A DNA stretch of 6,050 nt from Coprobacter secundus. GTDB lineage: Bacteria > Bacteroidota > Bacteroidia > Bacteroidales > Coprobacteraceae. Positions 5,765 to 6,050 of the stretch are shown piece by piece. The notes under the pieces are model-generated. The model searched no databases. It had not been told where the DNA came from and was given only the letters and a program-made list of their open reading frames with translations. The translations under genes were made by a program, and so were the position numbers. Each line of letters begins with the position of its first letter. Positions within the stretch are counted from its first letter, which is position 1. Location of the stretch: assembly GCA_000803105.1 (NCBI GenBank), contig JTDA01000038.1, positions 1 to 6,050 on the forward strand, in the 5' to 3' direction.

Positions 5765-6050
5765 TCAAAAATATTTTTTTCTCTTAAAAAAATAATCAAC
5801 AACAATATTTCGATGAGCCTCGGGAAATATCTTTAATAAATTTATAGAAGGTTGATTTTTATACTTCTTTTTATCTCTACGATAATCACGATGAGCCATC
5901 CAAACAGCATTCACATCTGCCCAATGTCCTCCTAATAAAAATTTTATCATCGCAACGGTATCAAGCAATCTTCTTATAAATAATAAAAAACGCCCATCCC
6001 TTAAAGGCAAATTCTTATATAGCATAAGTAGATTATTTCTAAAATTTAAA
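5765..6050 (-). CDS. Family 2 glycosyltransferase, C-terminal part (5' end beyond window)
   Basis: The minus-strand frame is open from the window edge to TGA at 5767-5765, giving about 94 visible residues. The ATG at 6025-6023 is unlikely to be the true start: the frame continues upstream as LNFRNNLL, and FRNNLLMLYKNLP is the typical junction after the catalytic GT-A domain in family 2 glycosyltransferases. The remainder, with FLLFIRRLLDTVAMIKFLL (partly hydrophobic, membrane-associating) and HWADVNAVWMAHRDYRR, matches the C-terminal tail of Bacteroidota GT2 enzymes related to rhamnosyltransferases. The nucleotide-sugar-binding and DxD residues are outside the window, so donor and acceptor cannot be inferred. 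Such enzymes act at the cytoplasmic face of the inner membrane in surface-glycan synthesis. The gene converges with the 5124 lipoprotein, with 74 bases between their stops and no clear terminator. Confidence 0.82.
   Translation of the reverse strand, partial: LNFRNNLLMLYKNLPLRDGRFLLFIRRLLDTVAMIKFLLGGHWADVNAVWMAHRDYRRDKKKYKNQPSINLLKIFPEAHRNIVVDYFFKRKKYF

Noticed and set aside
6023..6025. ATG as the start of a small 86-residue protein
   Set aside because: The frame stays open upstream and encodes the FRNNLL residues expected before this position in family 2 glycosyltransferases, so the gene is cut by the window edge.
1..6050. Defence system, prophage, transposon or CRISPR content
   Set aside because: No transposase, integrase, nuclease, toxin-antitoxin or phage gene and no spaced repeat array is visible on either strand.

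Overview
This window looks like ordinary chromosomal DNA from an AT-rich member of the Bacteroidota, most likely Bacteroidales. Three things point there: a MurF–alanine racemase fusion protein, a hallmark of that phylum; a GSCFA-domain gene directly upstream of it; and the absence of Shine-Dalgarno sequences, together with two sequences matching the Bacteroides -7 promoter element (TAnnTTTG). The genus cannot be fixed from the sequence alone.

Layout. Positions 1-323 (+) hold the 3' part of a small MerR-type regulator gene. After a 9-base gap comes a lipoprotein of the inosine/uridine nucleoside hydrolase family (333-1388, +), probably in the same transcript. A strong symmetric hairpin (1401-1443) then separates this (+) unit from a convergent (-) operon. 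That operon, read right to left, is a GSCFA-domain protein (4969-3977) followed 4 bases later by the MurF-Alr fusion (3972-1507). The 154-base region 4970-5123 is divergent. It carries a candidate promoter for each direction and a 10-bp-spaced direct repeat next to the start of an unrecognised lipoprotein (5124-5690, +). The window ends with the C-terminal part of a family 2 glycosyltransferase on the (-) strand (6050-5765), convergent with the lipoprotein.

How the genes fit together. MurF-Alr covers two non-adjacent steps of the D-alanine branch of peptidoglycan synthesis: making D-Ala from L-Ala, and attaching D-Ala-D-Ala to the UDP-MurNAc-tripeptide. D-Ala-D-Ala ligase, the step between, is not in the window. 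The GSCFA protein has an SGNH-hydrolase-like arrangement (GSCFA serine and a C-terminal DxxH), no signal peptide, and is probably translationally coupled to murF-alr. It is therefore a candidate cytoplasmic partner in cell-wall metabolism, but its reaction is unknown. The two lipoproteins and the glycosyltransferase are envelope-related, with no evident link to each other.

I found no RNA genes, insertion sequences, CRISPR arrays, attachment sites or phage genes. No convincing new multi-gene system is visible. The best leads are the GSCFA/MurF-Alr coupling, a possibly leaderless promoter for that operon, the non-canonical active site of the nucleoside hydrolase, and the uncharacterised lipoprotein with its repeat-bearing leader.
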